From Thioalkalivibrio sp. XN279 (lineage in GTDB: Bacteria; Pseudomonadota; Gammaproteobacteria; Steroidobacterales; XN24), in the NCBI RefSeq assembly GCF_011089885.1, contig NZ_JAANBD010000027.1, forward strand, positions 186,001 to 250,000: a DNA stretch of 64,000 nucleotides, read 5' to 3'. The translations under genes were made by a program, and so were the position numbers. The notes under the pieces were generated by a model. That model was given only the letters and a program-made list of their open reading frames with translations, searched no databases and had not been told where the DNA came from. This document shows, piece by piece, positions 32,201-41,235 of the stretch. Every line of letters starts with the position of its first letter. The stretch's first letter is position 1.

Positions 32201-32501
32201 GCTGGCGGGGCGTGCCGCCGGCCGCCGGCATCACCCACACCTGACGGGTGCCGGTGTACTCGGCGGAGAACGCGATCCACTCGCCGTCCGGCGAGAACTT
32301 GGGATACAGCTCTTGTCCCTCGTCCGAGGTCAGGCGCTGCGCCACCCCACCGGCCGTGGACACGGTGTAGATGTCGCCGCCGTAGACGAAAGCCACCTGC
32401 CCGCCCCAGACGTCGGGGAAGCGCAGCAGGCGCGTGTCCTCGGCAGCCTGTGCGGGCGCTGCGATGGTGAAAGCGAGGACGAGAGGTATCAGGAATCTCA
32501 T
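29238..32501 (-). CDS. tricorn-like S41 peptidase with PD40 propeller and PDZ domains
   Basis: 1087 aa with a signal peptide (APAQAAEDT). The first 600 residues are WD40-like PD40 beta-propeller repeats ([39 protein letters not shown]). A C1 segment, a PDZ domain (about 790-870) and a C-terminal S41 domain follow with the nucleophile serine in [14 protein letters not shown] (S972/S973) and a nearby RTWGGLIGI. The family degrades peptides; bacterial secreted members probably work in the periplasm. It occupies the place between lspA and ispH that fkpB takes in E. coli. Confidence 0.88.
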   Translation of the reverse strand: MRFLIPLVLAFTIAAPAQAAEDTRLLRFPDVWGGQVAFVYGGDIYTVSTAGGVAQRLTSDEGQELYPKFSPDGEWIAFSAEYTGTRQVWVMPAAGGTPRQLTFYTDVGPMPPRGGTDYRILDWTPDGQHVLVRANRTPHGERDGVPILVPFAGGMEQPLGPPETGGGMLSADGNTYVYTPIDREFRTWKRHRGGRAQDVWTYDLVNDTSRRLTDFVGTDHQPLWVDGRIYFVSDRDFTLNLFAMDMDGGNVTKVTTFDEFDVLWPSSDRSRIVFENGGYIWLHDPATAQTTRIPIQVTGDRPHALPAFKNVSDNIESFDIAPQGERAVFGARGEIFTVPAQHGEIRNISRTPAAREISVAWSPDGRWISYLSDATGEYELYVRPQDGGGEPKQVTKDGQVWRFPPVWAPDSKKLAFADSDNRLSIVEVESGRVRVVDTTRFTNNAFRNLTQYTWSPDSAWLAYTKVNESFNSSIWVYSLASGEATQLTTDATNEQSPAFDPKGRYLYFTSTRDWNLVFSSYEFNYLYNNATRLYAATLAADGPALNRPRSDEVTPVAADKEESKDEDKDKKGKPEPVRFDLAGFNERVTVLDAPAANYVGLTANEGGLFFISAQQGNGNELRYYDLEKREAQKVLDGVTGYALSADGKKLLWRQRDKFGIADAKPEVDAGKTALKLEGMEMLVDPRVEWQQMYVDGWRILRDWFWDPGHHGQDWEAIRDRYAPLVDHVAHRADLDYIFGELGGELNAGHIYVNSSPGTPGAERKPGGLLGAHIEPHESGYFRIARIFPGENWHDYYRSPLTEAGVNASAGDFILAVDGVSTQGVDNFYRLLQNKGDRVVELTLNDRASERGARVEKVKTVTSETPLRYLEWVTRNRERVHELSGGRVGYIHVPNTAVEGNRELFKGMLAEARRDALIIDDRYNGGGFIPDRMIEMLARTPLNYWVWRGFEPQPRPLLSHDGPKAMLINGLASSGGDALPYYFRKLELGPLIGTRTWGGLIGISGNPGLADGGSIIPATFRFLDTEGNWAVEDEGVAPDIEVIDRPEAIAAGRDPSLEKAVEVMLEALEANPPRRIETPPAPTDFRFR

Positions 32502-32534
32502 GCCGGATCTCCGGTGAAAGAAAATGTTGACCGC

Positions 32535-33053
32535 CTAGATCACTTTTTGTTTCCGGCGGCTCTCGTAAAAGCTGTCGATGATGAGAATCGCGGCACCGAC
32601 CGTGATGGCGGAATCGGCGACGTTGAATGCAGGAAAAAACGACCGCTCCCAGTGCACGCTGATGAAATCGATGACGTAGCCGTGCGCGACGCGATCAATG
32701 ACGTTGCCGACCGCGCCACCGACCACCAGCGCCAGGGCAGCGGCGAGCCAGCCCTGGCCGCGCGCCGGCATGCGGCTCAGCCAGAAGCAGACCAGCACCG
32801 TCACCAGCACGGCGATGGCGATGAAGAACCAGCGTTGCCACCCGCCCGCGTCGGCGAGGAAGCTGAACGCGGCGCCGGTGTTGTGCAGGTGGGTGAGACC
32901 GAGGACCGGCAGCAGCTCAATGCGCTCGTAGAGCGCGAGGTTCTGTGTCACCAGCCACTTCGTGACCTGGTCCGCCGCGACGATCACGACCGAAAGCCAC
33001 AGCCACCGCAGCGCACCAGCGCCCTGCCCTGCCTTGAGCTGCGCCTCGTTCAT
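32535..33053 (-). CDS. lspA: lipoprotein signal peptidase (signal peptidase II)
   Basis: 172-aa four-helix inner-membrane aspartyl protease that cleaves lipoprotein signals. The catalytic aspartates lie in [20 protein letters not shown] and [14 protein letters not shown]. Its ATG overlaps the ileS stop as ATGA, the standard ribF-ileS-lspA order. Clients in this window include OppA, the GH lipoprotein and the three decaheme cytochromes. Confidence 0.95.
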   Translation of the reverse strand: MNEAQLKAGQGAGALRWLWLSVVIVAADQVTKWLVTQNLALYERIELLPVLGLTHLHNTGAAFSFLADAGGWQRWFFIAIAVLVTVLVCFWLSRMPARGQGWLAAALALVVGGAVGNVIDRVAHGYVIDFISVHWERSFFPAFNVADSAITVGAAILIIDSFYESRRKQKVI

Positions 33054-35875
33054 GCCCAGCGCCTCTGCTCGCCCGCGCCCGCCACGTTGGTGGCGCAGCG
33101 CCCACAGATCTCAGGGTGCGCCGGCTCCACGCCGACGTCCTCGCGCCGATGCCAGCAACGCGCGCACTTGGCATGCGCGGTCGGCGCCGCGAGCGCGTAC
33201 AGCCGGCCGTCGAAGCCCTCCAGCGCCACCGCTTCGGCGGGGCGGGATTCCAGCGCCTCCACCCGTGCCTCCGAGGTCAGGAACAGGAAGCGCAATTCAT
33301 CGCCCGGACGCCGCAGTGTCTCGGCGAGCTCCGCCTCCGCATACAGCACCAGCTCGGCGTCCAGCGAGCCGCCGATCTTGGCGGCGTTGCGCAACACCTC
33401 CAGTTCGCGCGCGACGGCGTCGCGCACCTCGTGCACCAGCTCCCAGTCCGGGTCGTCGTCACGCATCGGCACCGACGGCAGCTCGTGCCAGGTGGCGAGC
33501 AGCACCGACTCGGGCCGCGCGCCGGGCAGGCTGGCCCAGATCTCCTCCGAGGTGAACGCCAGCACCGGGGCCAGCCAGCGCACCATCGCCTCGATGACGT
33601 GGTACATCGCCGTCTGCGCCGAGCGCCGCGCATGGCTGTCGCGCGGCGTGGTGTAGAGGCGGTCCTTGAGCACGTCGAGATAGAAACCGCCCATGTCGAG
33701 CACGCAGAAGTTGTGCACCTTCTGGTAGATGTGGTGGAACTCGTAGTCGCGGTAGGCCTTCAGCACCTCCTGCTGCAGGGCCGCTGCGCGCGCGACGGCC
33801 CAGCGGTCCAGCGCGATCATTTCGTCCGCGGCCACCTGCTGCGTCGCCGGGTCGAAGCCGGCCAGGTTGCCGAGCAGGAAGCGCGCGGTGTTGCGCATGC
33901 GGCGATAAGAATCCGACATGCGCTTGAGAATTTCTTCGGAGACGCTGATCTCGCCGCGGTAGTCCGTCGCCGCCACCCACAGCCGCAGGATGTCGGCGCC
34001 CAGGCTGTTCAGCACCTTCTGCGGCGCCACCACGTTGCCCAGGCTCTTGGACATCTTGCGGCCCTTCTCGTCCACGGTGAAGCCGTGGGTCAGGACCGCG
34101 CGGTAGGGCGCGACGCCGTGCATCGCCACCGAGGTCAGCAGCGAGCTCTGGAACCAGCCGCGGTGCTGGTCGGAGCCCTCGAGGTAGAGCTCGGCGGGGA
34201 AGCCCACCTCCTCGCGCGTGGCGCTGAGGCAGTGGTGCATCAGGCCCGAGTCGACCCACACGTCCATGATGTCGCGCACCTTCTGGTAGCGCGCCGCCTC
34301 ATCGCCGAGCAGCTCGGCCGGATCGAGCTCCCACCAGGCATCGATGCCCTCGCGCTCGACCCGGTCCGCCACCTCGCCCAGCAACCGCACCGACTCCGGA
34401 TGCGGCTCGCCGGTCTCGCGATCGACGAACAGCGCGATGGGCACGCCCCAGCTGCGCTGGCGCGAGATGCACCAGTCCGGGCGCCCCTCGACCATGGCAC
34501 GGATGCGGTTCTCGCCCCAGCCCGGCATCCACTGCACGCCGCCGATGGCTTCGAGCGCATTCCTGCGCAGGCCCTCGCGATCCATGCTCACGAACCACTG
34601 CGGCGTGGCACGGAAGATGAGCGGCGTCTTGTGGCGCCAGCAGTGCGGATAGCTGTGCTGCATGGACTCGTGGTGCAGCAGCGCGCCGCGTTCTTCGAGC
34701 AGCGCCACGATCAACGGGTTGGCTTCGAACACGTTCTTGCCGGCGACAAATTCCGTGCCCGGCTTGAAGCGGCCATCGTCGCCGACCGGGTTCTCCACCG
34801 CCAGTTCGTAGCGCTGGCCGACAACGAAGTCCTCGTGGCCGTGCCCGGGCGCCGTGTGCACCGCGCCGGTGCCGGCCTCGATGGTGACATGCTCGCCGAG
34901 GATCACCGGCACCTCGCGCTCGAGGAAGGGATGCTGCAGCAGCAAGCCCTCCAGCGCGGCGCCGCGGCACACCGCAAGCTCCTCGAAATGCTCCACGCCC
35001 CAGCGACGCGTCGCCTGGGCCAGCAGGTCGCGTGCCACCACGATGCGCTCGGGGCCGGCCGCGCCCGTGAAGCTGACCAGCGCGTACTCGAGCTCCGGAT
35101 GCAGCGCCACGGCCTGGTTCGCCGGCAGGGTCCAGGGTGTCGTGGTCCAGATGGGGATCGACACCGGCCCCTCTGTGTTGCTCGCGGCATCGCCGCCGAA
35201 GGCCGCCAGCAGCGCCGCCTCGTCCAGCACCCGGAAGCGCGCGTCGATGGCGGGCGACTTCTTGTCGGCGTACTCGACTTCGGCCTCGGCCAGGGCCGAG
35301 CCGCAATCCAGGCACCAGTGCACGGGCTTGAAGCCCTTGTACACGTGCCCGTTGGCGAAGATGCGCGCGAAGGCGCGCAGCTGCTCCGCCTCGTAGCCGG
35401 GGTCCATGGTGAGATACGGCCGCTCCCAGTCGCCGAGGATGCCGAGGCGGCGGAAGTCCTTGCGCTGGCCGTCCACCTGCGCGCGGGCGAACTTGCGGCA
35501 GGCGTCGCGAAACTCGCGCGGCTGCAGTGTCTTGCCCACCGGGCCGTGCTCGCGTTCCACCACCAGCTCGATGGGCAGGCCGTGGCAGTCCCAGCCCGGG
35601 ATGTAGGGCGCGTCGTAGCCGTCCAGGGTGCGGGAGCGGATGACGATGTCCTTCAGCACCTTGTTGACGCAATGGCCGAGATGAATGTCGCCGTTGGCGT
35701 AGGGCGGGCCGTCCGGCAGCAGGAAGGCCGGGCGCCCCTGCGCCGCGGCGCGGATCTTGCCGTAGAGGTCGCGCGCCTCCCAGTCCGCCAGCATGCCGGG
35801 CTCGCGCTGCGCCAGCCCCGCGCGCATCGGGAAGTCCGTCTGCGGCAGGTTCAGCGTGTCCTTGTAATCAGCCAC
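33050..35875 (-). CDS. ileS: isoleucyl-tRNA synthetase
   Basis: 941-aa class I synthetase. HIGH motif in [15 protein letters not shown], the [13 protein letters not shown] segment, CP1 editing domain, KMSKS motif in [13 protein letters not shown], and a C-terminal zinc site [10 protein letters not shown]...CGRCATN. Start is GTG at 35875 giving [17 protein letters not shown], overlapping ribF by 8 bp. Confidence 0.97.
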   Translation of the reverse strand: MADYKDTLNLPQTDFPMRAGLAQREPGMLADWEARDLYGKIRAAAQGRPAFLLPDGPPYANGDIHLGHCVNKVLKDIVIRSRTLDGYDAPYIPGWDCHGLPIELVVEREHGPVGKTLQPREFRDACRKFARAQVDGQRKDFRRLGILGDWERPYLTMDPGYEAEQLRAFARIFANGHVYKGFKPVHWCLDCGSALAEAEVEYADKKSPAIDARFRVLDEAALLAAFGGDAASNTEGPVSIPIWTTTPWTLPANQAVALHPELEYALVSFTGAAGPERIVVARDLLAQATRRWGVEHFEELAVCRGAALEGLLLQHPFLEREVPVILGEHVTIEAGTGAVHTAPGHGHEDFVVGQRYELAVENPVGDDGRFKPGTEFVAGKNVFEANPLIVALLEERGALLHHESMQHSYPHCWRHKTPLIFRATPQWFVSMDREGLRRNALEAIGGVQWMPGWGENRIRAMVEGRPDWCISRQRSWGVPIALFVDRETGEPHPESVRLLGEVADRVEREGIDAWWELDPAELLGDEAARYQKVRDIMDVWVDSGLMHHCLSATREEVGFPAELYLEGSDQHRGWFQSSLLTSVAMHGVAPYRAVLTHGFTVDEKGRKMSKSLGNVVAPQKVLNSLGADILRLWVAATDYRGEISVSEEILKRMSDSYRRMRNTARFLLGNLAGFDPATQQVAADEMIALDRWAVARAAALQQEVLKAYRDYEFHHIYQKVHNFCVLDMGGFYLDVLKDRLYTTPRDSHARRSAQTAMYHVIEAMVRWLAPVLAFTSEEIWASLPGARPESVLLATWHELPSVPMRDDDPDWELVHEVRDAVARELEVLRNAAKIGGSLDAELVLYAEAELAETLRRPGDELRFLFLTSEARVEALESRPAEAVALEGFDGRLYALAAPTAHAKCARCWHRREDVGVEPAHPEICGRCATNVAGAGEQRRWA

Positions 35876-36875
35876 CGTGTCGTTCCTCTGTTAATGGCCC
35901 GCGCGCTGATGAACCGGGCTCATGCCCCGAGTCCGCCAGGATGCGTCGCGCCTGGTCTGCGTCGCGCCGCATCTGTGCCGCCAGTGCGTCCAGGTCCTCG
36001 AAGCGCTGCTCGTCCCGCAGCCGCGCCACGAAATCCACCGTGATGCGGCGCCCGTACAGGTCGCCGCTGAAATCGAACAGGTGCACCTCGAGCAGGGGCT
36101 CGGTGCCGTCCACCGTCGGGCGGATACCCAGGTTGGCCACCGCCGGCCAGGGGTGCTGCCCCAGGCCACGCACCAGCACCGCAAACACCCCGGTCACCGG
36201 CAACACGCGCCGCCCCGGACGCAGGTTCGCGGTGGGAAAGCCCAGGTGGCGACCCTGCTTGCGGCCCTCGATCACCCGCCCGCTCATCCCATAATGCCGT
36301 CCGAGCAGCCGCGTCGCGAGCCCGAGATCGCCCGCGGCGAGGGCTTGGCGCACCGCGGTGCTGCTGACACGCATGCCGTCGACCGTGCGCGTGGGCGTGT
36401 CCGCGACCTCGAAACCGTAACGCTCGCCCGCGGCCCGCAGGGTGCCGAAGTCGCCGGCGCGATTGCGACCGAAACGGAAATCGTCGCCGATCACCAGGTA
36501 GCGCGTACCGAGGCCTGCCACAAGGTACTCGCGGATGAAGTCCTCGGGGGACAGCGCAGCCATGGCGGCGTCGAAGCGCGCGCAGAACAGCCGGTCCACG
36601 CCCTGCGCCGTGAGCGCCAGGTACTTCTCGCGGAAGCGCGCCAGGCGCGGCGGCGCCGCGGCGCCCATGAAGTATTCCCGCGGCGTCGGCTCGAAGCTCA
36701 TCACCACCGTGGGTAGCGCGCGCGCGCGCGCGGCCTCGATGAGGCCGCCGAGCACCGCCCGGTGCCCCAGGTGCAGGCCGTCGAAGTTGCCGATGGTGAC
36801 GGCCGAGCCCCGGTGCTCCGGACGCAGGTTGTGTTTGCCGCGTATCAGTTCCAAGGCGGTTTCCGGTGTCGGCAC
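35868..36875 (-). CDS. ribF: bifunctional riboflavin kinase / FAD synthetase
   Basis: About 335 aa. The N-terminal FMN adenylyltransferase has [18 protein letters not shown] and the C-terminal kinase has [15 protein letters not shown]. The start is uncertain: GTG 36875 ([13 protein letters not shown]) was taken because the family begins near ELIRG; a TTG slightly downstream is possible. Upstream is murJ with a 25-bp gap. Confidence 0.9.
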   Translation of the reverse strand: MPTPETALELIRGKHNLRPEHRGSAVTIGNFDGLHLGHRAVLGGLIEAARARALPTVVMSFEPTPREYFMGAAAPPRLARFREKYLALTAQGVDRLFCARFDAAMAALSPEDFIREYLVAGLGTRYLVIGDDFRFGRNRAGDFGTLRAAGERYGFEVADTPTRTVDGMRVSSTAVRQALAAGDLGLATRLLGRHYGMSGRVIEGRKQGRHLGFPTANLRPGRRVLPVTGVFAVLVRGLGQHPWPAVANLGIRPTVDGTEPLLEVHLFDFSGDLYGRRITVDFVARLRDEQRFEDLDALAAQMRRDADQARRILADSGHEPGSSARGPLTEERHGG

Positions 36876-36900
36876 GCGAGGCGGGCCCAAAGACACCGGA

Positions 36901-38481
36901 TTATACGGAATGCGGCGGCGAAGGCGCGCCCGTCGCGCTGCGCAGGTGGCGCGGGCGCAGACCGGCCAGCAGCAGGGCCGCCAGGTAGGCCCCCAGCCCG
37001 AGGAAAATGACGCCCGCCAGGCGCAGGCCACGCTCGTGCCAGGCCGCGTCCAGCCAGGCGTCCAGCGGGCCGGCCAGGACCCACAACCCCAGGCCCATGA
37101 CCAGGTTGGCGAACAGCACCCGCGCCAACAGCGGCGCCCACCCCGAACCGGGGGCATAGACCTCCGCCCGGCGCAGCCCGCGGTACAGGGCGGTGGCGTT
37201 GTAAACGGCCGACAGTCCGGTGGCGGCGGCGAGGCCAGCGTGGGCGCCGGGCACCTGGTACACGTACATCGGCACCACGATGAGCATGTTGAGGACGATG
37301 TTGAGCAGCATGGCGCGGATGCTGATGCGCACCGGGGTCTTGATGTCCTGGCGGCTGAAATAACCCGGCGAAAGCACCTTCACCAGGGTGAAGCCGATCA
37401 GCGCCAGCGCGTAGGCCATCAGGCTCAGGCTGGCCATGCGCACGTCGAAGGGGGTGAACTCGCCGTACTGGAACAGCGTCGCCAGCATCGGCCCGGCCAG
37501 CATGAACAATCCCACCGCGGCCGGCAGGGCGATGACCACGACGAGCTTGAGCGCCCAGTCGAGGGTGGCCGAGAACTCGGCCATGGACTTCTCGGCATGT
37601 CGGCGCGACAGGCCCGGCAGGATCACGGTCGCCAGCGCGATGGCGAAAATGCCGAGGGGAAACTCCAACAGGCGGTCCGAGTAATACAGCCAGCTGATGC
37701 TCCCGGTCACCAGGAACGAGGCAATGACGCGATCGACGATGAGGTTGATCTGCGCCACCGAGGAACCGAGGATCGCAGGCAGCATGAGCCGGCCGATCTG
37801 GCGCACGCCGGGATGCTTCCAGCCCCACCGGGGCCGGGGCAGCAGTTTCAGGGCCCGCAGGAAAGGCAGCTGGAACGCCAGCTGCACCACGCCCGCAATC
37901 AGCACGCCCACCGCCACGCCGACGATGGGCCGCTCGAACATCGGCGCCAGCCAGAGCGCCGCCGCGATCAGCACCAGGTTGAGGAACACGGGGGTGAAAG
38001 CCGGCACGCCGAAGCGGCCGTAAGTATTCAGGATGCCCCCCGCCAGCGCCGTCAGCGAAATGAAGAACAGGTAGGGAAAGGTCAGCCGCAGCATCTCGCT
38101 GCCGAGCGCCAGCTTTTCCGGCTCCTGCAGGTAGCCGGGCGCGAAAAGCATAATGAACAGCGGGCTGGCGATGACGCCGACCAGGGTGATGAAAAACAGC
38201 GCGACGCCTAGCGTGCCCGTGACCCGGTCGGCCAGTTCCTTGACCTCCGCATGGCTGCGTTGCGCCTTGTACTCGCTGAGCACCGGCACGAAGGCCTGCG
38301 AGAAGGCGCCCTCGGCGAACAGGCGGCGCAAGAAATTGGGGATCTGGAAGGCGACGACGAACACGTCCATGCCCGCCCCCGCCCCGAACAGGCGCGCGAA
38401 CACCACGTCCCGGGCGAAACCCAGCACGCGCGAAGCGAGGGTGTTGGCGCCGACGACGGTGGTGGAGCGGGCGTGGCTCAT
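36901..38481 (-). CDS. murJ: lipid II flippase MurJ
   Basis: 526 aa with 14 predicted helices of the MviN/MATE-like fold. The N-terminus TLASRVLGFARDVVFARLFGAG and the QIPNFLRRLFAEGAFSQAFVP block are hallmarks. It flips lipid II to the periplasm for peptidoglycan synthesis. It leads the murJ-ribF-ileS-lspA series and is separated from the cytochrome gene upstream by a strong terminator. Confidence 0.95.
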   Translation of the reverse strand: MSHARSTTVVGANTLASRVLGFARDVVFARLFGAGAGMDVFVVAFQIPNFLRRLFAEGAFSQAFVPVLSEYKAQRSHAEVKELADRVTGTLGVALFFITLVGVIASPLFIMLFAPGYLQEPEKLALGSEMLRLTFPYLFFISLTALAGGILNTYGRFGVPAFTPVFLNLVLIAAALWLAPMFERPIVGVAVGVLIAGVVQLAFQLPFLRALKLLPRPRWGWKHPGVRQIGRLMLPAILGSSVAQINLIVDRVIASFLVTGSISWLYYSDRLLEFPLGIFAIALATVILPGLSRRHAEKSMAEFSATLDWALKLVVVIALPAAVGLFMLAGPMLATLFQYGEFTPFDVRMASLSLMAYALALIGFTLVKVLSPGYFSRQDIKTPVRISIRAMLLNIVLNMLIVVPMYVYQVPGAHAGLAAATGLSAVYNATALYRGLRRAEVYAPGSGWAPLLARVLFANLVMGLGLWVLAGPLDAWLDAAWHERGLRLAGVIFLGLGAYLAALLLAGLRPRHLRSATGAPSPPHSV

Positions 38482-38561
38482 AGCGGGCTCGAGCGATCCT
38501 CAGTCGGGCCGCATCATAGTCCCACGCGCCGTGGCAAGGCGAGCGACTGCATGCAGGGGAC

Positions 38562-38594
38562 AAAGAAAAAGGCCGGGAGATCACTCTCCCGGCC
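38562..38594 (-). terminator. intrinsic terminator after decaheme gene 1
   Basis: On the minus strand a 10-bp stem GGCCGGGAGA/TCTCCCGGCC with a 4-nt loop is followed by TTTTTCTTT. Near-identical stems follow the other two decaheme genes. Confidence 0.9.
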
Positions 38595-38736
38595 TTAATG
38601 TCTTTCTTCTTTTCGGTCGTCGGGGTGGGCCCGAAGGCCCACCCCTTGGTCCGATTGTTACTGCGCTGCGTCGATGATCGTCTGGCGACCCTCAGGGAAT
38701 ACCTGCGGGACCCAGCTGTTCTGGAACGCATGACCC
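38571..38736. repeat. left arm of inverted repeat around the decaheme cluster
   Basis: About 166 bp covering the last 75 bases of decaheme gene 1 and its 3' UTR through the terminator. It is nearly identical, in inverted orientation, to 46056-46223 at the end of gene 3. In the UTR the run from TAACAATCGGACCAAGGGGTGGGCC to GACATTA is almost unchanged. Confidence 0.8.
38622..38645 (-). other. conserved 3'-UTR hairpin of decaheme gene 1
   Basis: Perfect 10-bp stem GGGGTGGGCC/GGCCCACCCC with a 4-nt loop, about 13 nt past the stop and 27 nt before the terminator. A matching hairpin sits at the same place in genes 2 and 3. It may stabilise the mRNA 3' end. Confidence 0.75.
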
Positions 38737-40886
38737 CTCGTCGCACCGTCGGTGTGGCAAGTGATGCAAGCCGTCGTCTGCGCGCCCTGGAGCGTGTCGT
38801 CGATCTGGCCCGCGAAGTCCTCGCCGCTGTCCACGGTGGTGGCCATCGCTTCCGCCTGGTCAGGCAGCACCTCGAAGCCTTCCACGTGGCACGCATAGCA
38901 GGCGTTGAGTGCCCGCGGATACGTCGGCGCATGGAAGGTGTGGTTCTGCTCAACGTTGTCGGAGCCGAAGACGATCTGCGGACCCGTGCCCGGCCAGGTG
39001 GCCGGCAGGAAGGACTCGTCCGGCGCCCAGGCGTAGATACCGCGGTTACGGTAGATCACGTAAGCGGGACCCACGTCGCCTGCGGAGTGAACACGATGCA
39101 GCATCGTCTTCATTTCGAAGGTCTCGCCAGCCTTGCCGTCATACGCCTCGGAGGCATCGACGCCCATGCCGACGCGAACGTTCTGTTCGCTGGAGGCAGA
39201 GTTGTGGCAGAGGAGGCACATGTCGACGTTATCGACGCGGTTGCCGCCGTGCTGGTAGAGCGAACCCACATGGCACTTCAGGCACTCGCCGGTGTCGACC
39301 ACGGCGCGACGCGCAGGCGCCGCGTCATCCGTGCCGAGCACCCAGTCGAACGTCGGGGTCGGGACCCGGACGCGCAGCAGCGCCGTGGCGCTGGCGGGGC
39401 TGACCACACCGGGCTTGCCCTGGATGGCCACGCGACCGACCTCGGCGTCCACGTCATCCGCGGGGATGATAGTGGTAGCGACATTGCCGGTGCAGGTCGT
39501 GTTGTCGGCAGTCAGGTTAACCGCTGCCGCCTGGCCGGGTGCGGAAGCCGTGCCGATGATGAAGTCATCACCCTGGGCGTAGCTGCGCAGCATGCTGAAG
39601 CCGCCGCCGCTGCCGCCGCCGGGCACATGGAACACCGGGGCACCCACAGCCACGGTGGCGTTGCACGGGTTGACGCCATTGCCGTCGTAGGTCGCCGTCC
39701 AGGTGATGGCCACGTCGGTACCGTCATCGACGATGCCGGTGATCTGCCAGGTGAACCGCTCGGCCTCGGTCACGGAGACGTCCGCACCGTTCCAGATCAG
39801 GCCGCTGTTTCCAGTAGACAGACCGTTATGGTAGGCAGCAACCGTAGCACCCGCGAGCGAGCCGTTATGGCACTGGCCGCAATCGGCCTCCGCCGGGTCC
39901 GCGATCTGCAGGTGGAACTCCAGACCGGTGAAGTCGAAGCCGTCCATGTCGCCGTGGCAAGTGAAGCAGCCCTCGCCCGTGACAGGCATGGCATTGACTG
40001 CCGTAAGCCCACCCTCGATGTCATGGCAAACACTGCAGTTCGTCATGTAGGTCGGGTAGGTCACGTCATAAGTGGTGCCACGCCCCGTCGGGCCGAAGAC
40101 GCCGTCCGGGAAGTTGTGGGAGTTGTGAATCCCGTGCACGACGTACGGCAAGTCGCCGTAGGATGCGCCCGGCACATGGCAGACTGCGCACTGCTGCACG
40201 CCCATCGGATCGGCGTAGTGCGTCGCCAGCCGGCCGGCCTCACCGTTCTCGCCGTGGCAGTTGATGCAGGCCTGGTCGCTGACGCTGTTGTGCGCCGGCA
40301 GCGGCGACGGATAGTCGAGCCACACCATAGCGCGACTTTCGTGGTCCGGATCCGTGATCGCGAAGAAGAACCGCGTCGGTGTGACAGGCGGGGTTGCATA
40401 GTCCACAGCGCCGTTTGCGATGGTTATGGTGTAGTTGCCATCGGCACCACCCCCACCAATCGTGGAAACGTCGCTGATGAGGTCGCGGGCGTCACCGTCG
40501 AATGCGTACCCAAGGGGTATGTCATCGAATCGGCCCGTAAGGTAGTACTCAGTCAAACCGGCGGCATTTTCGCCGTCTATCTTGACGTTGAAGCTGAGCA
40601 CCAGGTCGTTCCCGCTAATCGCAAAGGCCTGGTCGCTGACCGACACCACGCCATCAATGGCGTGCGCCGCCGGCGCAGAGGCAAAGGAGCCCTCGCTGTG
40701 GCAGACCGCGCAGCTTTCCAAGGGCAGCGTGACTACGGATTCGCCCGGAGGGCCTTCAGGTCCCGGAGGACCGACCGTGCCGGGGGCACCAGGTGCGCCG
40801 TCGGCGCCGTCATCGCCTTCACAGCCGGCGAGGCCTAAAAACGCAGCGAGCGCAATCGTCGCTGCCATTGTCCATTTAGAGTTCAT
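38658..40886 (-). CDS. decaheme c-type cytochrome lipoprotein, OmcA/MtrC family (copy 1)
   Basis: 742 aa. Signal MNSKWTMAATIALAAFLG with lipobox LAGC (Cys22), then about eight collagen-like Gly-X-Y triplets (GADGAPGAPGTVG...). Ten CXXCH heme sites: CAVCH, CINCH, CAVCH, CSVCH, CFTCH, CGQCH, CLKCH, CLLCH, CYACH and CITCH. Size and heme number match outer-surface metal-reducing cytochromes of the OmcA/MtrC family. ATG 40886 has GGAGGGAAC upstream. No MtrA/MtrB porin partner is nearby. Confidence 0.92.
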   Translation of the reverse strand: MNSKWTMAATIALAAFLGLAGCEGDDGADGAPGAPGTVGPPGPEGPPGESVVTLPLESCAVCHSEGSFASAPAAHAIDGVVSVSDQAFAISGNDLVLSFNVKIDGENAAGLTEYYLTGRFDDIPLGYAFDGDARDLISDVSTIGGGGADGNYTITIANGAVDYATPPVTPTRFFFAITDPDHESRAMVWLDYPSPLPAHNSVSDQACINCHGENGEAGRLATHYADPMGVQQCAVCHVPGASYGDLPYVVHGIHNSHNFPDGVFGPTGRGTTYDVTYPTYMTNCSVCHDIEGGLTAVNAMPVTGEGCFTCHGDMDGFDFTGLEFHLQIADPAEADCGQCHNGSLAGATVAAYHNGLSTGNSGLIWNGADVSVTEAERFTWQITGIVDDGTDVAITWTATYDGNGVNPCNATVAVGAPVFHVPGGGSGGGFSMLRSYAQGDDFIIGTASAPGQAAAVNLTADNTTCTGNVATTIIPADDVDAEVGRVAIQGKPGVVSPASATALLRVRVPTPTFDWVLGTDDAAPARRAVVDTGECLKCHVGSLYQHGGNRVDNVDMCLLCHNSASSEQNVRVGMGVDASEAYDGKAGETFEMKTMLHRVHSAGDVGPAYVIYRNRGIYAWAPDESFLPATWPGTGPQIVFGSDNVEQNHTFHAPTYPRALNACYACHVEGFEVLPDQAEAMATTVDSGEDFAGQIDDTLQGAQTTACITCHTDGATRGHAFQNSWVPQVFPEGRQTIIDAAQ

Positions 40887-40925
40887 TGTTCCCTCCACGG
40901 GATTAAAGCGCTTCCCCATGTGTGC

Positions 40926-40967
40926 GCACTCCGAACCTGTCCCATCGGGACCCCCTGGACGGAATGC
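40926..40967 (-). promoter_or_regulatory. structured 5'-UTR element of decaheme gene 1
   Basis: On the minus strand, outer arms GCATTCCG (40960-40967) and CGGAGTGC (40926-40933) pair over 8 bp with one G-U, enclosing an inner hairpin GTCCC/GGGAC. The same two-stem layout precedes genes 2 and 3 with compensatory changes. The element ends 39 nt before the ATG and begins where the promoter predicts the transcript start. Confidence 0.6.
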
Positions 40968-40976
40968 TCGCCACAC

Positions 40977-41021
40977 ATAGTGGGCCGCTGCGAGGCTCCG
41001 GCCAATTAGGACATCTACGAA
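40977..41021 (-). promoter_or_regulatory. shared promoter block of decaheme gene 1
   Basis: TTCGTAGATGTCCTAATTGG-CC (41000-41021 on the minus strand), a 17-bp spacer and CACTAT (40977-40982), then 9 nt to the folded 5' UTR. The spacing is exactly the same in genes 2 and 3. Both divergent promoters lie within the 349-bp region 40887-41235, which holds no gene. Confidence 0.6.
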
Positions 41022-41096
41022 GACTATGGCAAATAAGACTCATTCCTAACATTTATTGAACTCGTATCTAAGCAATTGATTAGATTCGGGAAACTC

Positions 41097-41141
41097 TGCG
41101 TAAATCCCCTGATTGGATGAGGCGTCCACCACGTCCAATAT
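41097..41141 (+). promoter_or_regulatory. shared promoter block of decaheme gene 2
   Basis: TGCGTAAATCCCCTGATTGG-AT (41097-41118), 17-bp spacer, CAATAT (41136-41141), then 9 nt to the folded leader. Consensus over the three genes is TKCGTARWTSYCCTRATTGG with a -10-like CAMKAT. The -10 is far from the sigma-70 consensus, so an activator or alternative sigma factor may be required. Confidence 0.6.
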
Positions 41142-41150
41142 CGTCCGCGG

Positions 41151-41193
41151 GCATCCCGACGCTGGGGGCTCCCTCGGGAGCGATGCGGGATGC
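41151..41193 (+). promoter_or_regulatory. structured 5'-UTR element of decaheme gene 2
   Basis: Outer stem GCATCCCG (41151-41158) with CGGGATGC (41186-41193), all 8 pairs Watson-Crick. Inner hairpin GCTCC/GGAGC with loop CTCG. The element ends 42 nt before the ATG. Confidence 0.62.
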
Positions 41194-41235
41194 GCTTATA
41201 TGTGGGGAAGCTTCTTACTCCCTTTGGAGGGAACA

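Noticed and set aside
29238-32501. A missed fkpB between lspA and ispH
   Set aside because: The interval is filled by the protease frame, and no FKBP-type motif is visible in any frame.
29625-33656. 1343-codon open frame on the plus strand
   Set aside because: It is antisense to the tricorn-like protease, lspA and ileS, which have clear motifs. Such frames are expected opposite GC-rich genes with G/C third positions, and its product is low-complexity (His, Arg, Val-rich).
33116-36043. 975-codon open frame on the plus strand
   Set aside because: Lies wholly opposite ileS, whose HIGH, KMSKS and zinc motifs are intact.
40887-41235. GEMM (c-di-GMP/cGAMP) riboswitch before the decaheme genes
   Set aside because: Such switches precede multiheme cytochromes in Geobacter, so I looked, but the conserved ACGCAAAG-like core and GAAA/tetraloop-receptor features are absent. 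The fold found has a different layout.
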